Positions 38,691 to 46,884 of a stretch of DNA of 64,000 nucleotides are shown here, piece after piece. The stretch is taken from contig NZ_CP009459.1 in the NCBI RefSeq assembly GCF_000758325.1, positions 372,001 through 436,000 on the forward strand. The letters run 5' to 3'. A program made the translations under genes and the position numbers. The notes under the pieces are model-generated. The model made no database searches. It was given only the letters and a program-made list of their open reading frames with translations, and was not told the DNA's origin. How positions within the stretch are numbered: position 1 is the stretch's first letter; each line of letters begins with the position of its first letter. The DNA is from Cedecea neteri. GTDB lineage: Bacteria; Pseudomonadota; Gammaproteobacteria; Enterobacterales; Enterobacteriaceae.

Positions 38691-38748
38691 GACTCACCCC
38701 GTGAGGGGCCAGCGCAAGCGCTGTTCAAAAACGTTCCCGACGTTTTTG
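38691..38748 (+). other. Three successive hairpins between the tRNA-tail repeats
   Basis: CTCACCCCGTGAGGGG, CAGCGC-AA-GCGCTG (38710-38723) and CAAAAACGT-TCCCG-ACGTTTTTG (38726-38748) follow one another directly ahead of the second tRNA-tail copy. There is no reading frame of note. Confidence 0.6.
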
Positions 38749-38749
38749 G

Positions 38750-38811
38750 CCGAGTCCGGGCACCACTATTTCAGAAGAACCCGCCTATGGCGGGTTTTTT
38801 GCTTTTGGAGA
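38750..38811 (+). repeat. Direct repeat, copy 2: tRNA-Phe 3' end plus terminator
   Basis: A perfect 62-base copy of 38581-38642, including the tRNA 3' stub and CCA, and a second intact terminator (38775-38806). It is not preceded by a tRNA body. Confidence 0.93.
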
Positions 38812-38849
38812 TATGAGCTCTACATCGAAAGCTCCGTCACGCCAAAACG

Positions 38850-40712
38850 CTACCTGTCTTTGACCACAATCAGTGGTTCGATATCACTCTCTTTTTTAAT
38901 CACCAGTGAATCATCCCCACGTAAACAAGTGCCGCCATAGCTGCCGCCCACGGTAAAAGTGCAGACCTGGATATATTTGCCATCCACCTTCGGCAGGCAC
39001 CACAGCTGCTGATAGATATTCTTGCGGGCCACAAACTTGCCGCTGGTTTTATCCAGCAGTTCGTCGTGGTGGCTGACCAGATCGATATTGCTGCCACAGC
39101 GCCCGGCAATCGGCTTCACCGCGTAGCCGGTTTTTGCCAGCAGTTCGTTCACCTCGAAATCCGTATCCAGCAGGTAACGGTGGTTCGGGAACAGCTGCCA
39201 GAGCACCGGCAGAATGGCTTTGTTGCCGGGGATAACCGTCCACAGCGGCTCAAACACCAGCACTTCCGGGCGAAGCAAGACGTCAATCAGGCGCACCTCG
39301 CCTTGCGGATGACCGGTACGGATTGGCACGGCGGCATATTCGGTTTCGCTCACCTCACGAATTTGCTCAATCGCGGTTTCCCACGCCCAGGTTTTCCAGA
39401 CGCAGTTCACCGCCCGGCCGTCATTATCAATAAGCTGCCCGGCACTGTCCCAGCGCAGCTCGCCCAGCCCGTGCAATATTTTGGTGTCAAACCCGGCCTG
39501 CATCAGCGAACGCTGCATGAACAACGCGTGGTAATCCTCCTCAGCATCATTGTCCTGCATGATGTGGACAAACGGGCGAGCGCTGCTGTGCTTCCAGGCC
39601 CCGGTTAGCTCTTCCAGCAACCCTTCCGCCGGATTATGCCCGGTTCCGCGATAGCCCGTCTTAACCCACTCCTCAAGGATAAGCCCGCTTTCGGTGTGGC
39701 AGGAAGCAGAATCGGCGTTGTATTCGTACACCTTCAGGCCGCGCTCATCCATGCAAAAATCCATGCGGCCGCTGACCATCTGGTGGCGGCGCCATTGCCA
39801 GGAAAGTCTCAGGCGAGGCCAGAGGATTTTGGGGATATCAAAAAGTGCCAGCAAATTGTCGTCTTTCAGCACTTTATCCGTAGCGTGCAGGTACATCAGG
39901 TGCAGCTCGTTGGTGGCCTTAATCAGCTCCTGCTCGGCGCTTTCGGTAATAGTGAAATACTGGCAAGGATCTTTATTGATAACGTGGCCGTTAGCCTGGA
40001 CATAGGCCCGCTGGAGCTCATCTTTTTCATTCAGCCATTTGCCGTCAAACTGGCGCTTATTCTTCAGGCGAGCCCCGCCAATTTTTAGCGCTTCACCGCC
40101 GATGTCTGGCTGTGGTTCGCTGTGGGCGGTCTCTTCAGTCTGAATCATCCAGCCAAGAATAGAAGTGTCGGCAAACGTATCCTGCAGCGTGTAGTGCCCG
40201 TCGCATTCAACCAGGGTTAATTCACGCGTCCACTGCTGCCCGGCGGGTAACGGCGCATGAATCACGTTCTGCTCGGCGATGCGCACTTTATTGCCGATAA
40301 GCTGCGTGATCACCGCGACATGGCCGGTTTCGTGAAACTCACCGCCCTTCTGCCAGATAAGCAGCGCACCCGCCTCTGGCGCCCGTTTTGAGCCATTAGC
40401 AAAGGCCTGCAGTGGCAGAATATTGTCGTTCACCACCTGACGTAAAAAGCGCAGCGAGAAGATTTCCCATGCCATGTGAACGTCGGTAAAGACAAAGCCG
40501 TAGTTTAAAAAGAGGAAGCGGCGGGCAAACTCTACGCACTGCCATTTGTGGCCCATGTATTCGTTGCCGATGTAGCTACGAAACTCTGCGTCTTCGGGGT
40601 AATTTTTCGGGTCGAGGCTGCCGTAATTGGAGGAGTAAATCGCTACGCCACCCGGCGCATAACCCAGAAGTGTACCAAAGGGCGAATCGTTGTCTGGTGT
40701 TCCTGTATGCAT
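38850..40712 (-). CDS. gss: Bifunctional glutathionylspermidine amidase/synthetase
   Basis: A 620-residue protein with an N-terminal CHAP amidase (catalytic Cys59 in GHKWQCVEF and His131 in ETGHVAV) and a C-terminal ATP-grasp synthetase (VYEYNADSASCHTE, IAGRCGSNIDLVSHH). It joins glutathione to spermidine and also hydrolyses the product. Length is within one residue of E. coli Gss. In E. coli it is separated from pheV by many genes; here it is adjacent to speC and tRNA-Phe. The ATG at 40712 follows TAGGTTGGA. Confidence 0.97.
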   Translation of the reverse strand: MHTGTPDNDSPFGTLLGYAPGGVAIYSSNYGSLDPKNYPEDAEFRSYIGNEYMGHKWQCVEFARRFLFLNYGFVFTDVHMAWEIFSLRFLRQVVNDNILPLQAFANGSKRAPEAGALLIWQKGGEFHETGHVAVITQLIGNKVRIAEQNVIHAPLPAGQQWTRELTLVECDGHYTLQDTFADTSILGWMIQTEETAHSEPQPDIGGEALKIGGARLKNKRQFDGKWLNEKDELQRAYVQANGHVINKDPCQYFTITESAEQELIKATNELHLMYLHATDKVLKDDNLLALFDIPKILWPRLRLSWQWRRHQMVSGRMDFCMDERGLKVYEYNADSASCHTESGLILEEWVKTGYRGTGHNPAEGLLEELTGAWKHSSARPFVHIMQDNDAEEDYHALFMQRSLMQAGFDTKILHGLGELRWDSAGQLIDNDGRAVNCVWKTWAWETAIEQIREVSETEYAAVPIRTGHPQGEVRLIDVLLRPEVLVFEPLWTVIPGNKAILPVLWQLFPNHRYLLDTDFEVNELLAKTGYAVKPIAGRCGSNIDLVSHHDELLDKTSGKFVARKNIYQQLWCLPKVDGKYIQVCTFTVGGSYGGTCLRGDDSLVIKKESDIEPLIVVKDR

Positions 40713-40870
40713 GTGTCCAACCTAAATCAGGCAGGCGGCAAAGGTCACGCTGATTGTCGTCTGCACGTTAAAATTAACCTGACAGAGAAGTCATCATACA
40801 CCTCTGCCCGGCATTATGTGCAGTCGCGCTTCGCTTAAACAAAGCGTGTTTTGGCAAGCCCTCACCAAAG

Positions 40871-40898
40871 AAAAAGGCTGCCTCAGCGGGCAGCCTTT
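40871..40898 (-). terminator. Rho-independent terminator of the iol operon
   Basis: AAAGGCTGCC-CGCTGA-GGCAGCCTTT followed by TTC on the minus strand, 23 bases beyond the iolB stop. Confidence 0.88.
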
Positions 40899-40920
40899 GT
40901 TAAAAAGTGATTCAGCCGGT

Positions 40921-41739
40921 TTATTTGTTCCCGTACTCGCTGCCGTTAACCCAGGCGTGATCTTTCTCCCAGGTAAACATCCACTTGCGTACCGGCCCCG
41001 CCATCACGTTCAGGTAATAGCTGTCGTACCCGGCCATCGTCGCCACCGGGTGGTAGCCTTTCGGCACTTTCACCACATCTTTGTCGTACACCGCCATACA
41101 CTCATCGAGCGCGCGATCGTCGGTATACACGCGCTGCAGACAGAACCCTTGTGGCGGGTTGAGGCGGTGATAATAAGTCTCTTCGAGATAGGTTTCGTTG
41201 GGCGGATTATCGGTGTCGTGCTTGTGGCTCGGGTACGAACTGGTGCAGCCTTCGTTGGTATACACTTCCACCACCAGCAGACTGTCTGCGGGCCTGTCCT
41301 CCGGCAGAATATTGTGGACATAGCGCTGGTTGTGGCCTTTGCCACGCGCCTCAGCATCAATATCCTGCGGGGCAATCAGTCGCGTGGCGTAAGTCCCTTT
41401 ACCTGGCGCGGAGCAAACGGCCAGTTCGAGCGCGGTGAGCGCCTGCACCTTAACCGCCTCGCCGGACGTCACGTACACAGCCCAGGGTTTACGGCGTTCA
41501 AACGGGCTCATGCGGTCGCCTATTTCAGGGAAGCGAGCGAGCGGCGTGTCCACCGTCGCGCGCCCAGCAACCAGAACCAGGCAGCGCTCCTCCTCCACGG
41601 CGGGCAGTTCCAGAACCTGCCCTTCCTGAAGCTGATAAGCGGCAAACCCCACGTAGCCCCAGCCCGCGTTTTCCGGCGTGACGTGCTGCGTCTGCCCCTT
41701 CGCGTCTGGCTGCTGCCAGCGGGAAAGTAATTCGGCCAT
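40921..41739 (-). CDS. iolB: 5-deoxy-glucuronate isomerase
   Basis: A 272-residue KduI/IolB cupin-fold isomerase converting 5-deoxy-glucuronate to 2-deoxy-5-keto-gluconate in the inositol pathway. The metal-binding pattern SSYPSHKHD and ETYLEETYYHRLNP is intact. GGAGG lies six bases before the ATG. It is the last gene of the run iolG-SBP-ATPase-permease-dehydrogenase-iolC-iolE-iolB, ten bases after iolE. Confidence 0.96.
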   Translation of the reverse strand: MAELLSRWQQPDAKGQTQHVTPENAGWGYVGFAAYQLQEGQVLELPAVEEERCLVLVAGRATVDTPLARFPEIGDRMSPFERRKPWAVYVTSGEAVKVQALTALELAVCSAPGKGTYATRLIAPQDIDAEARGKGHNQRYVHNILPEDRPADSLLVVEVYTNEGCTSSYPSHKHDTDNPPNETYLEETYYHRLNPPQGFCLQRVYTDDRALDECMAVYDKDVVKVPKGYHPVATMAGYDSYYLNVMAGPVRKWMFTWEKDHAWVNGSEYGNK

Positions 41740-41748
41740 GCTCCCTCC

Positions 41749-42639
41749 TTAAATCAGCCCGGCTTCGCGAGCAAAACGGCTCAAATTAGCGTAGCCCAGC
41801 CGCGCGTAGGTCATCGGGTGTGCCACCGCCGGATCCTGCTCGGCCTCAACAACCAGCCAGCCCTGATAGTCGTGTTTTTTTAGCAACGTCATGATCGGCG
41901 GATAGTTCACGCAGCCGTCGCCCGGCACGGTAAATACGCCACTCAGCACCGCATCCAGGAAGCTGGTTTTACGGTTTTTCACGTCCGCCAGCACGCCAGC
42001 GCGCACGTCTTTGCAATGCACATGGTTAATACGCGAGATCCAGCGCTCGGCTACCGCCAGCGGATCGGCCCCCGCAAAAGTCAGGTGCCCGGTGTCCAGC
42101 AGCAGCCCGACTTCCGGCCCGGTGTGAACCATCAAATTATTCACGTCATCCGCGCTCTCAATCACCGTCCCCATGTGGTGATGATAGGCAATTTGTACTC
42201 CCTGCTGCTGGGTATAACGGGCAAACGCGGTAAGCTTTTCGCCGTATTCCTGCCAGCGTTCGGCCGGGAAACGGGGCCGTAAATGCACCGGGGTTTGCTG
42301 CTCCCCGTGAATACAGTGGGTGACTTCGGCAAACACCAACACCTTCGCGCCTAGCTCACGCAACAGCGTCAGATGCGGCTGTACGGCCTCGATTTCCTGC
42401 TCAACGGAGCGCTCAAGCAAGCGGCCGGAATACCAGCCGGAGACCAGCTTCAAATCATGTTTATCGAGAATCGGCCCCAGCACGCCGGCCTCTCGCGGGA
42501 ACTTATTCCCCAGCTCAAAACCTTCAAACCCGGCCTCTTTCCCTTCGCTCAGGCAGGTGTCCAGCGGCGTGTCGGCGCCTAAAGAAGGCAGATCGTCATT
42601 GGTCCAGGTCAGCGGGTTAATGCCTAAATGCACTGTCAT
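41749..42639 (-). CDS. iolE: myo-inosose-2 dehydratase
   Basis: A 296-residue TIM-barrel protein of the AP endonuclease 2 fold. It dehydrates scyllo-inosose to 3,5/4-trihydroxycyclohexa-1,2-dione. The N-terminal GINPLTWTNDDLPSLG is diagnostic for IolE, and YHHHMGTVIE and LLLDTGHLTFAG supply metal ligands. It is flanked closely by iolC (10 bases) and iolB. Confidence 0.95.
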   Translation of the reverse strand: MTVHLGINPLTWTNDDLPSLGADTPLDTCLSEGKEAGFEGFELGNKFPREAGVLGPILDKHDLKLVSGWYSGRLLERSVEQEIEAVQPHLTLLRELGAKVLVFAEVTHCIHGEQQTPVHLRPRFPAERWQEYGEKLTAFARYTQQQGVQIAYHHHMGTVIESADDVNNLMVHTGPEVGLLLDTGHLTFAGADPLAVAERWISRINHVHCKDVRAGVLADVKNRKTSFLDAVLSGVFTVPGDGCVNYPPIMTLLKKHDYQGWLVVEAEQDPAVAHPMTYARLGYANLSRFAREAGLI

Positions 42640-42649
42640 AATGCTCTCC

Positions 42650-44563
42650 TTATTGTTTATGCTGGCCGCGCTCGCGCCACAGGGCGATCAGCCGCAGGTA
42701 ATTGTCACGGATACGCGCCACCAGCTGCGCATCGTCGATATCGCGTTTTAACCAGGCCTGCGAGGCTTCGCCAAACAGCGTACGCCCTACCGCAAAGCCT
42801 TTCACAATCGGGTAATTAGCGGCGGCATTGAAGCCTTCACGCAGCACATCAACCGGGGCATCCAGGCCGAGGATCACCACGCCACGGCAGTGGGGATCGC
42901 GTTTTTCAACCAGCTCGCTCATCGCCGCCCAGCCAGCGCTGCTCAGCGGCGGCAGCTTCCACCAGTCCGGGTAGATACCGAGGTTGTAGAAGCGGGAAAC
43001 TGCTCTGAGATAAAGCTCATCGCTGCGCGGCATATCCGCCGGAAGGATAACTTCCAGCAGCAGCTCGTGGCCCGACTGGCAGCAGGCCCGGTACACTTCG
43101 GCAACCTTCTGCTCCTGCTCCAGGCGGAGCGCGTGGGCATCTTCCGGGTGGAAAAAGACCAGGCACTTGACGATGTGTTCCTGCGGCCAGCTAATCAGCT
43201 GCGAGCCGATATTGCCGTGTTCCATTTCCAGCGGGCGTGACCCCGGCAGCTCAATCGGACGGCCAATCCACCAGCCTTCACCGGTGATGGAATTCAGCGC
43301 ATCCTGGCCAAAGGTACCGTCGCACAGCAGCCCGGCCTTACCCTCCAGCTCGGCACGCTGGGCGGCCTCGCGGCTGGCCTGCAGAATCAATTGTTTCAAC
43401 ACCGGAATACGGCGTAAATCCGCGCCGCTTTTGAGCGCCATCTCTTCCAGTTGGCTGCGATGGTCGAACGCCATCACGCAGAGTTCCGGCCACTGGCGGC
43501 GGCGGGTGGTGACGCGGTGCAGGTGGTTCAGGCGAGTGTCGAGATCCGGGCGAGGCACCTGATGCTCACGCGAAAGGTAATCATCCAGCTCAATTTTACT
43601 CGGCATTGCCGGGGCGCAGCCGTGGCGTGAAACCACCAGCGCGCCGCAGGCATTGGCATAGCGGCAGGCCTGCTCCCAGCCTTCGTCGTTGAGGTAACCA
43701 CGCAGCAAGCCGGACATGAACGCATCCCCTGCGCCCAGCACGTTGAGCACTTCCACGCGCACGCCGCTGACGTTGATCCCACCGTCCAGCGAGTCAGGAA
43801 TCAGCCCAAGGAACACAGAACAACCTTGCGCTCCACGCTTACAGACCAGCGTCGCCTCGGTGTTTTGCCGTACTTTTTTCAGCGCCGTCAGCGTGTCGGT
43901 TGACCCACCGGCAATGTGAAATTCTTCTTCGGTGCCGACAACCACATCAAAAAGATGCAGGACCGATTGCAGTTGGGTTGTGACCTGTTTGGCTTCAACA
44001 AAGCGCGTCTCGCCGTCGCCAAGGGAAGTCAGCCCCCACAGCACCGGACGGTAATCAATATCCAGCACGGTGCGCACATCATTCCGGCGGGCATAGCTCA
44101 GTGCGGTCAGCACCGCCTCACGAGTACGTGGATTAGAAAGGTGCGTGCCGGTAATCGCCAGGCAGCGGGCGGAGGCAATGTACTCTTCGCTGAAATCGTC
44201 CGCCGTAATTGCCATATCGGCACAGTTGTCGCGGTAAAAAATCAGCGGGAAAGTGTCGCGGTCTTTGATGCCCAGCAGCACCAGCGCCGTCAGCCGATCT
44301 TTGTCGGTGATTAAATGGCTGGTGTCGCAGCCGACCTGGCTAAGCTCTTCGCGCAGAAAGCGCCCCATGTGCTCGTCGCCAACGCGCGCCAGCATGGAAG
44401 ATTTCAGCCCCTGACGAGCGGTGCCGTAGGCCACATTGCCGGACGAGCCGCCAAGATAACGGGCGAAGCTGCTGGCATCTTCCAGCCGCGCGCCAATCTG
44501 CTGGCTGTAGAGATCTACCGCGACCCGCCCCATGCAAATCAGATCCAACTGCTTTTCTTTCAT
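42650..44563 (-). CDS. iolC: Bifunctional 5-dehydro-2-deoxygluconokinase / DUF2090 aldolase-like protein
   Basis: A 637-residue fusion. Residues 1 to about 330 are a PfkB-type kinase (IolC) with the catalytic GAGD at 277-280 and GGSSGNVA near residue 38. Residues about 350-635 are DUF2090, an aldolase-fold domain that replaces or accompanies the separate IolJ aldolase. The fusion would phosphorylate 2-deoxy-5-keto-gluconate and possibly cleave it to dihydroxyacetone phosphate and malonate semialdehyde. No separate iolJ is in the window, supporting the second role. The ATG follows GAGGA; the gene nearly abuts the upstream dehydrogenase. Confidence 0.94.
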   Translation of the reverse strand: MKEKQLDLICMGRVAVDLYSQQIGARLEDASSFARYLGGSSGNVAYGTARQGLKSSMLARVGDEHMGRFLREELSQVGCDTSHLITDKDRLTALVLLGIKDRDTFPLIFYRDNCADMAITADDFSEEYIASARCLAITGTHLSNPRTREAVLTALSYARRNDVRTVLDIDYRPVLWGLTSLGDGETRFVEAKQVTTQLQSVLHLFDVVVGTEEEFHIAGGSTDTLTALKKVRQNTEATLVCKRGAQGCSVFLGLIPDSLDGGINVSGVRVEVLNVLGAGDAFMSGLLRGYLNDEGWEQACRYANACGALVVSRHGCAPAMPSKIELDDYLSREHQVPRPDLDTRLNHLHRVTTRRRQWPELCVMAFDHRSQLEEMALKSGADLRRIPVLKQLILQASREAAQRAELEGKAGLLCDGTFGQDALNSITGEGWWIGRPIELPGSRPLEMEHGNIGSQLISWPQEHIVKCLVFFHPEDAHALRLEQEQKVAEVYRACCQSGHELLLEVILPADMPRSDELYLRAVSRFYNLGIYPDWWKLPPLSSAGWAAMSELVEKRDPHCRGVVILGLDAPVDVLREGFNAAANYPIVKGFAVGRTLFGEASQAWLKRDIDDAQLVARIRDNYLRLIALWRERGQHKQ

Positions 44564-44572
44564 GCTTCGTCC

Positions 44573-45706
44573 TCAGACAATGTCAGATACGTTGACCCAG
44601 CGCCCCTGCTGGTGTGACAGGGCAATCGCATCGAGAATGCGTGATACCTTCCAGCCCTCTTCAAAATCCGGCCACAGCGGGGCGTCGGCGGCAATGCCGT
44701 CGATCAGATCGCGTACTTCCACCGTTTTTTGATCGTTAAAGCCAATGCCGTGTCCCGCGCCCATGCAGAACGAGCCGTAGTCCGGGTGAGCCGGGCCAAC
44801 CAGCAGCGTGCGGAACCCCTGACGGCCTTCGGGATCGCTTTGCAGATAAAGTTTCAGCTCCGCCATACGTTCCTGGGTAAAGCTCATCGCCCCTTTTGTG
44901 CCGGTGATCGTCCAGGTCAGCCCCATTTTTCTGCCGCTGGCTACGCGTGATGTTTCAATCACGCCCTGGGCACCGCCTTCAAAGCGCACCATCGCGTGGG
45001 CCTGATCTTCGTTTTCTACGGCGATCATCTCGCGGCTGCCCGCCGAAGCCGGGCGCTGCGGCACCACGATTTTAAGATCGCCGCAGACTTCGCGGATATC
45101 GCCGACCAGGTACTGAGCCATATTGACGATGTGCGCCGCCAGATCCCCCAGTGCACCAAGCCCGGCGGTTTCTTTGAAACAGTGCCAGTGGATCGGTGAA
45201 AGCGGATCGGCCATATAGTCTTCGTTGTGGGTGCCGTAGAAGTGGATTACTTCCCCGATCTCACCGCGCGCAATGATCTGCTTTGCCAGCTGCGCCGTTG
45301 GGTTCTTCATGTAGTTGAAGCCCACCAACGTTTTAACACCGGCCAGATCGGCGGCATCCACCATCAGGCGCGCGTCGCGGGCGTTCAGCGCCAGCGGCTT
45401 TTCTGAATAGACGTGCTTGCCGTGGCGAATCGCCTCCAGCGCCATCTCCTTATGCAGGTGGTTTGGGGAACAAATGTCCACCACGTCGATATTCGGGTCC
45501 GCCACCAGTTCGCGCCAGTCGCCGGTGGAGCGATTAAACCCAAACGCGGCGGCGCGCTTTGCCGCCAGTTCCGGCGTGACTTCCGCGACCATTTCACGCA
45601 CCAGTTCGCCCTGCAGGTCAAAGACCGTCGGCGCCTGCGCGTAGGCGATGGCGTGGGCTTTACCGATGTAGCCGGTGCCGATTAAACCAATTCTGACCTT
45701 TTTCAT
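44573..45706 (-). CDS. Gfo/Idh/MocA-family dehydrogenase, likely inositol or inosose specific
   Basis: A 377-residue NAD(P)-dependent oxidoreductase with the dinucleotide motif GTGYIG (10-15) and the EKP signature at 102-104. It differs from the 328-residue IolG-like protein at 49.4-50.4 kb and is about 50 residues longer. Such second dehydrogenases in inositol loci often act on scyllo-inositol (IolX/IolW type) or on related polyols, so this is a candidate to widen substrate range. Exact substrate cannot be read from sequence. The palindrome pair at 45740-45838 separates it from the ABC permease gene. Confidence 0.85.
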   Translation of the reverse strand: MKKVRIGLIGTGYIGKAHAIAYAQAPTVFDLQGELVREMVAEVTPELAAKRAAAFGFNRSTGDWRELVADPNIDVVDICSPNHLHKEMALEAIRHGKHVYSEKPLALNARDARLMVDAADLAGVKTLVGFNYMKNPTAQLAKQIIARGEIGEVIHFYGTHNEDYMADPLSPIHWHCFKETAGLGALGDLAAHIVNMAQYLVGDIREVCGDLKIVVPQRPASAGSREMIAVENEDQAHAMVRFEGGAQGVIETSRVASGRKMGLTWTITGTKGAMSFTQERMAELKLYLQSDPEGRQGFRTLLVGPAHPDYGSFCMGAGHGIGFNDQKTVEVRDLIDGIAADAPLWPDFEEGWKVSRILDAIALSHQQGRWVNVSDIV

Positions 45707-45739
45707 GTGTTGTTCCTGAAGTCGTGACCAGCCTTTGTA

Positions 45740-45838
45740 CCCTCACCCCAGCCCTCTCCCTGAAAGGGAGAGGGGGAAAACAGAGGCTGCTTTGACAATA
45801 TTCCCTCTCCCCTCTGGGGAGAGGGTTAGGGTGAGGGG
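45740..45838. repeat. REP-like inverted pair inside the iol operon
   Basis: CCCTCTCCCT-GAA-AGGGAGAGGG and CCCTCTCCCCTCTGGGGAGAGGG with outward CCCTCACCC arms. Unlike most other copies in the window it lies between co-directional genes of one operon, between the ABC permease and the second dehydrogenase. Confidence 0.85.
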
Positions 45839-45844
45839 CAATCC

Positions 45845-46873
45845 CTACAGCGCACCGCGTCTATTCTTGGCGTAGGTATCAAACGCCACCGCCAGCACGA
45901 TAATCAGCCCGGTAATGATCTGCTGGTAGTAGGCCGACACATTCATCAGCACCAGGCCATTAATCAGGATCCCCATGATGATGGCGCCGATGATCGTGCC
46001 GCTGATCCGCCCGTAGCCGCCCATCAGCGATGTCCCGCCGATCACCACCGAGGCGATCACCCGCAGCTCAAAAGAGATCCCCGCCACCGCTTCAGCGCTG
46101 CCCAATCGGGCGCTGAGCACAAAACCCGCCAGCCCGGCAAGACAACCAATCACCACGTACACGCTAACCAGCACGCGCTTCACGTTAACCCCGGCAAGTC
46201 GAGCCGCTTCCGGGTTGCCGCCGATGGCATAAACAAAACGCCCCCAGCGAGTTTTATGCAACGCCAGATAGCCCAGAATTGAGACAATGGCGAAGATCCA
46301 GATAGGTATCGAGATGCCGAGCATTTCGCCGCGTCCCCACCAGCGGTAGCCGGCATCAAACCCGGCGATTGGCGCGCCGTCGTTGATCACCAGCGTCAGG
46401 CCGCGCCAGATAGTCATCCCGCCCAGCGTGACAATGAACGGCGGCAGACGCAGGCGAGTGACGCCCAGGCCGTGCAGGAAGCCGATCAGCGTGCCGAGTG
46501 CCAGGCAAATCCCCAGCCCCAGCAGCCAGCTAAAGCCGCCCCAGGCGTTGGGATCGACGGTGGTAAAGTTGTCGCCCTTGATCACGTAGGCTGCGGTCAT
46601 GGCACACACGGCCAGGATCGAACCCACCGACAGATCGATACCCGCCGTGAGAATGACAAAGGTCATGCCCACCGCGATGATCCCGTAGATGGAAACCTCG
46701 GTCAGGATGTTAAAAATATTGCGTTCGGACAGGAAGTTGCTGTTCTGCGACTGGAAGAAGATCAGCAACAGAAACATGAAGATCAGCACCCCGAAGCGCT
46801 CGAAGAAAGCGATCGGATCGAAGCGCGAGGCACTTTTTGCCGGCGTCTGGGTTTTGGTAATCATCTGCGTCAT
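45845..46873 (-). CDS. Sugar-type ABC transporter permease (probable inositol importer)
   Basis: A 342-residue RbsC/AraH-type permease with about eight to ten membrane helices. The loop GGNPEAARLAGVNV is the ATPase-contact signature of this family, and AGIDLSVGS is the usual first-half motif. It belongs with the ATPase and binding protein upstream. Placement within the iol cluster makes myo-inositol (or a stereoisomer) the probable substrate, taking the place of an IolT-type symporter, none of which is seen here. Confidence 0.9.
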   Translation of the reverse strand: MTQMITKTQTPAKSASRFDPIAFFERFGVLIFMFLLLIFFQSQNSNFLSERNIFNILTEVSIYGIIAVGMTFVILTAGIDLSVGSILAVCAMTAAYVIKGDNFTTVDPNAWGGFSWLLGLGICLALGTLIGFLHGLGVTRLRLPPFIVTLGGMTIWRGLTLVINDGAPIAGFDAGYRWWGRGEMLGISIPIWIFAIVSILGYLALHKTRWGRFVYAIGGNPEAARLAGVNVKRVLVSVYVVIGCLAGLAGFVLSARLGSAEAVAGISFELRVIASVVIGGTSLMGGYGRISGTIIGAIIMGILINGLVLMNVSAYYQQIITGLIIVLAVAFDTYAKNRRGAL

Positions 46874-46884
46874 GGGCTCCCCCG

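Noticed and set aside
38581..38811. Second complete tRNA-Phe gene
   Set aside because: Only the last 16 bases of the tRNA are repeated; D-arm and anticodon arm are absent.
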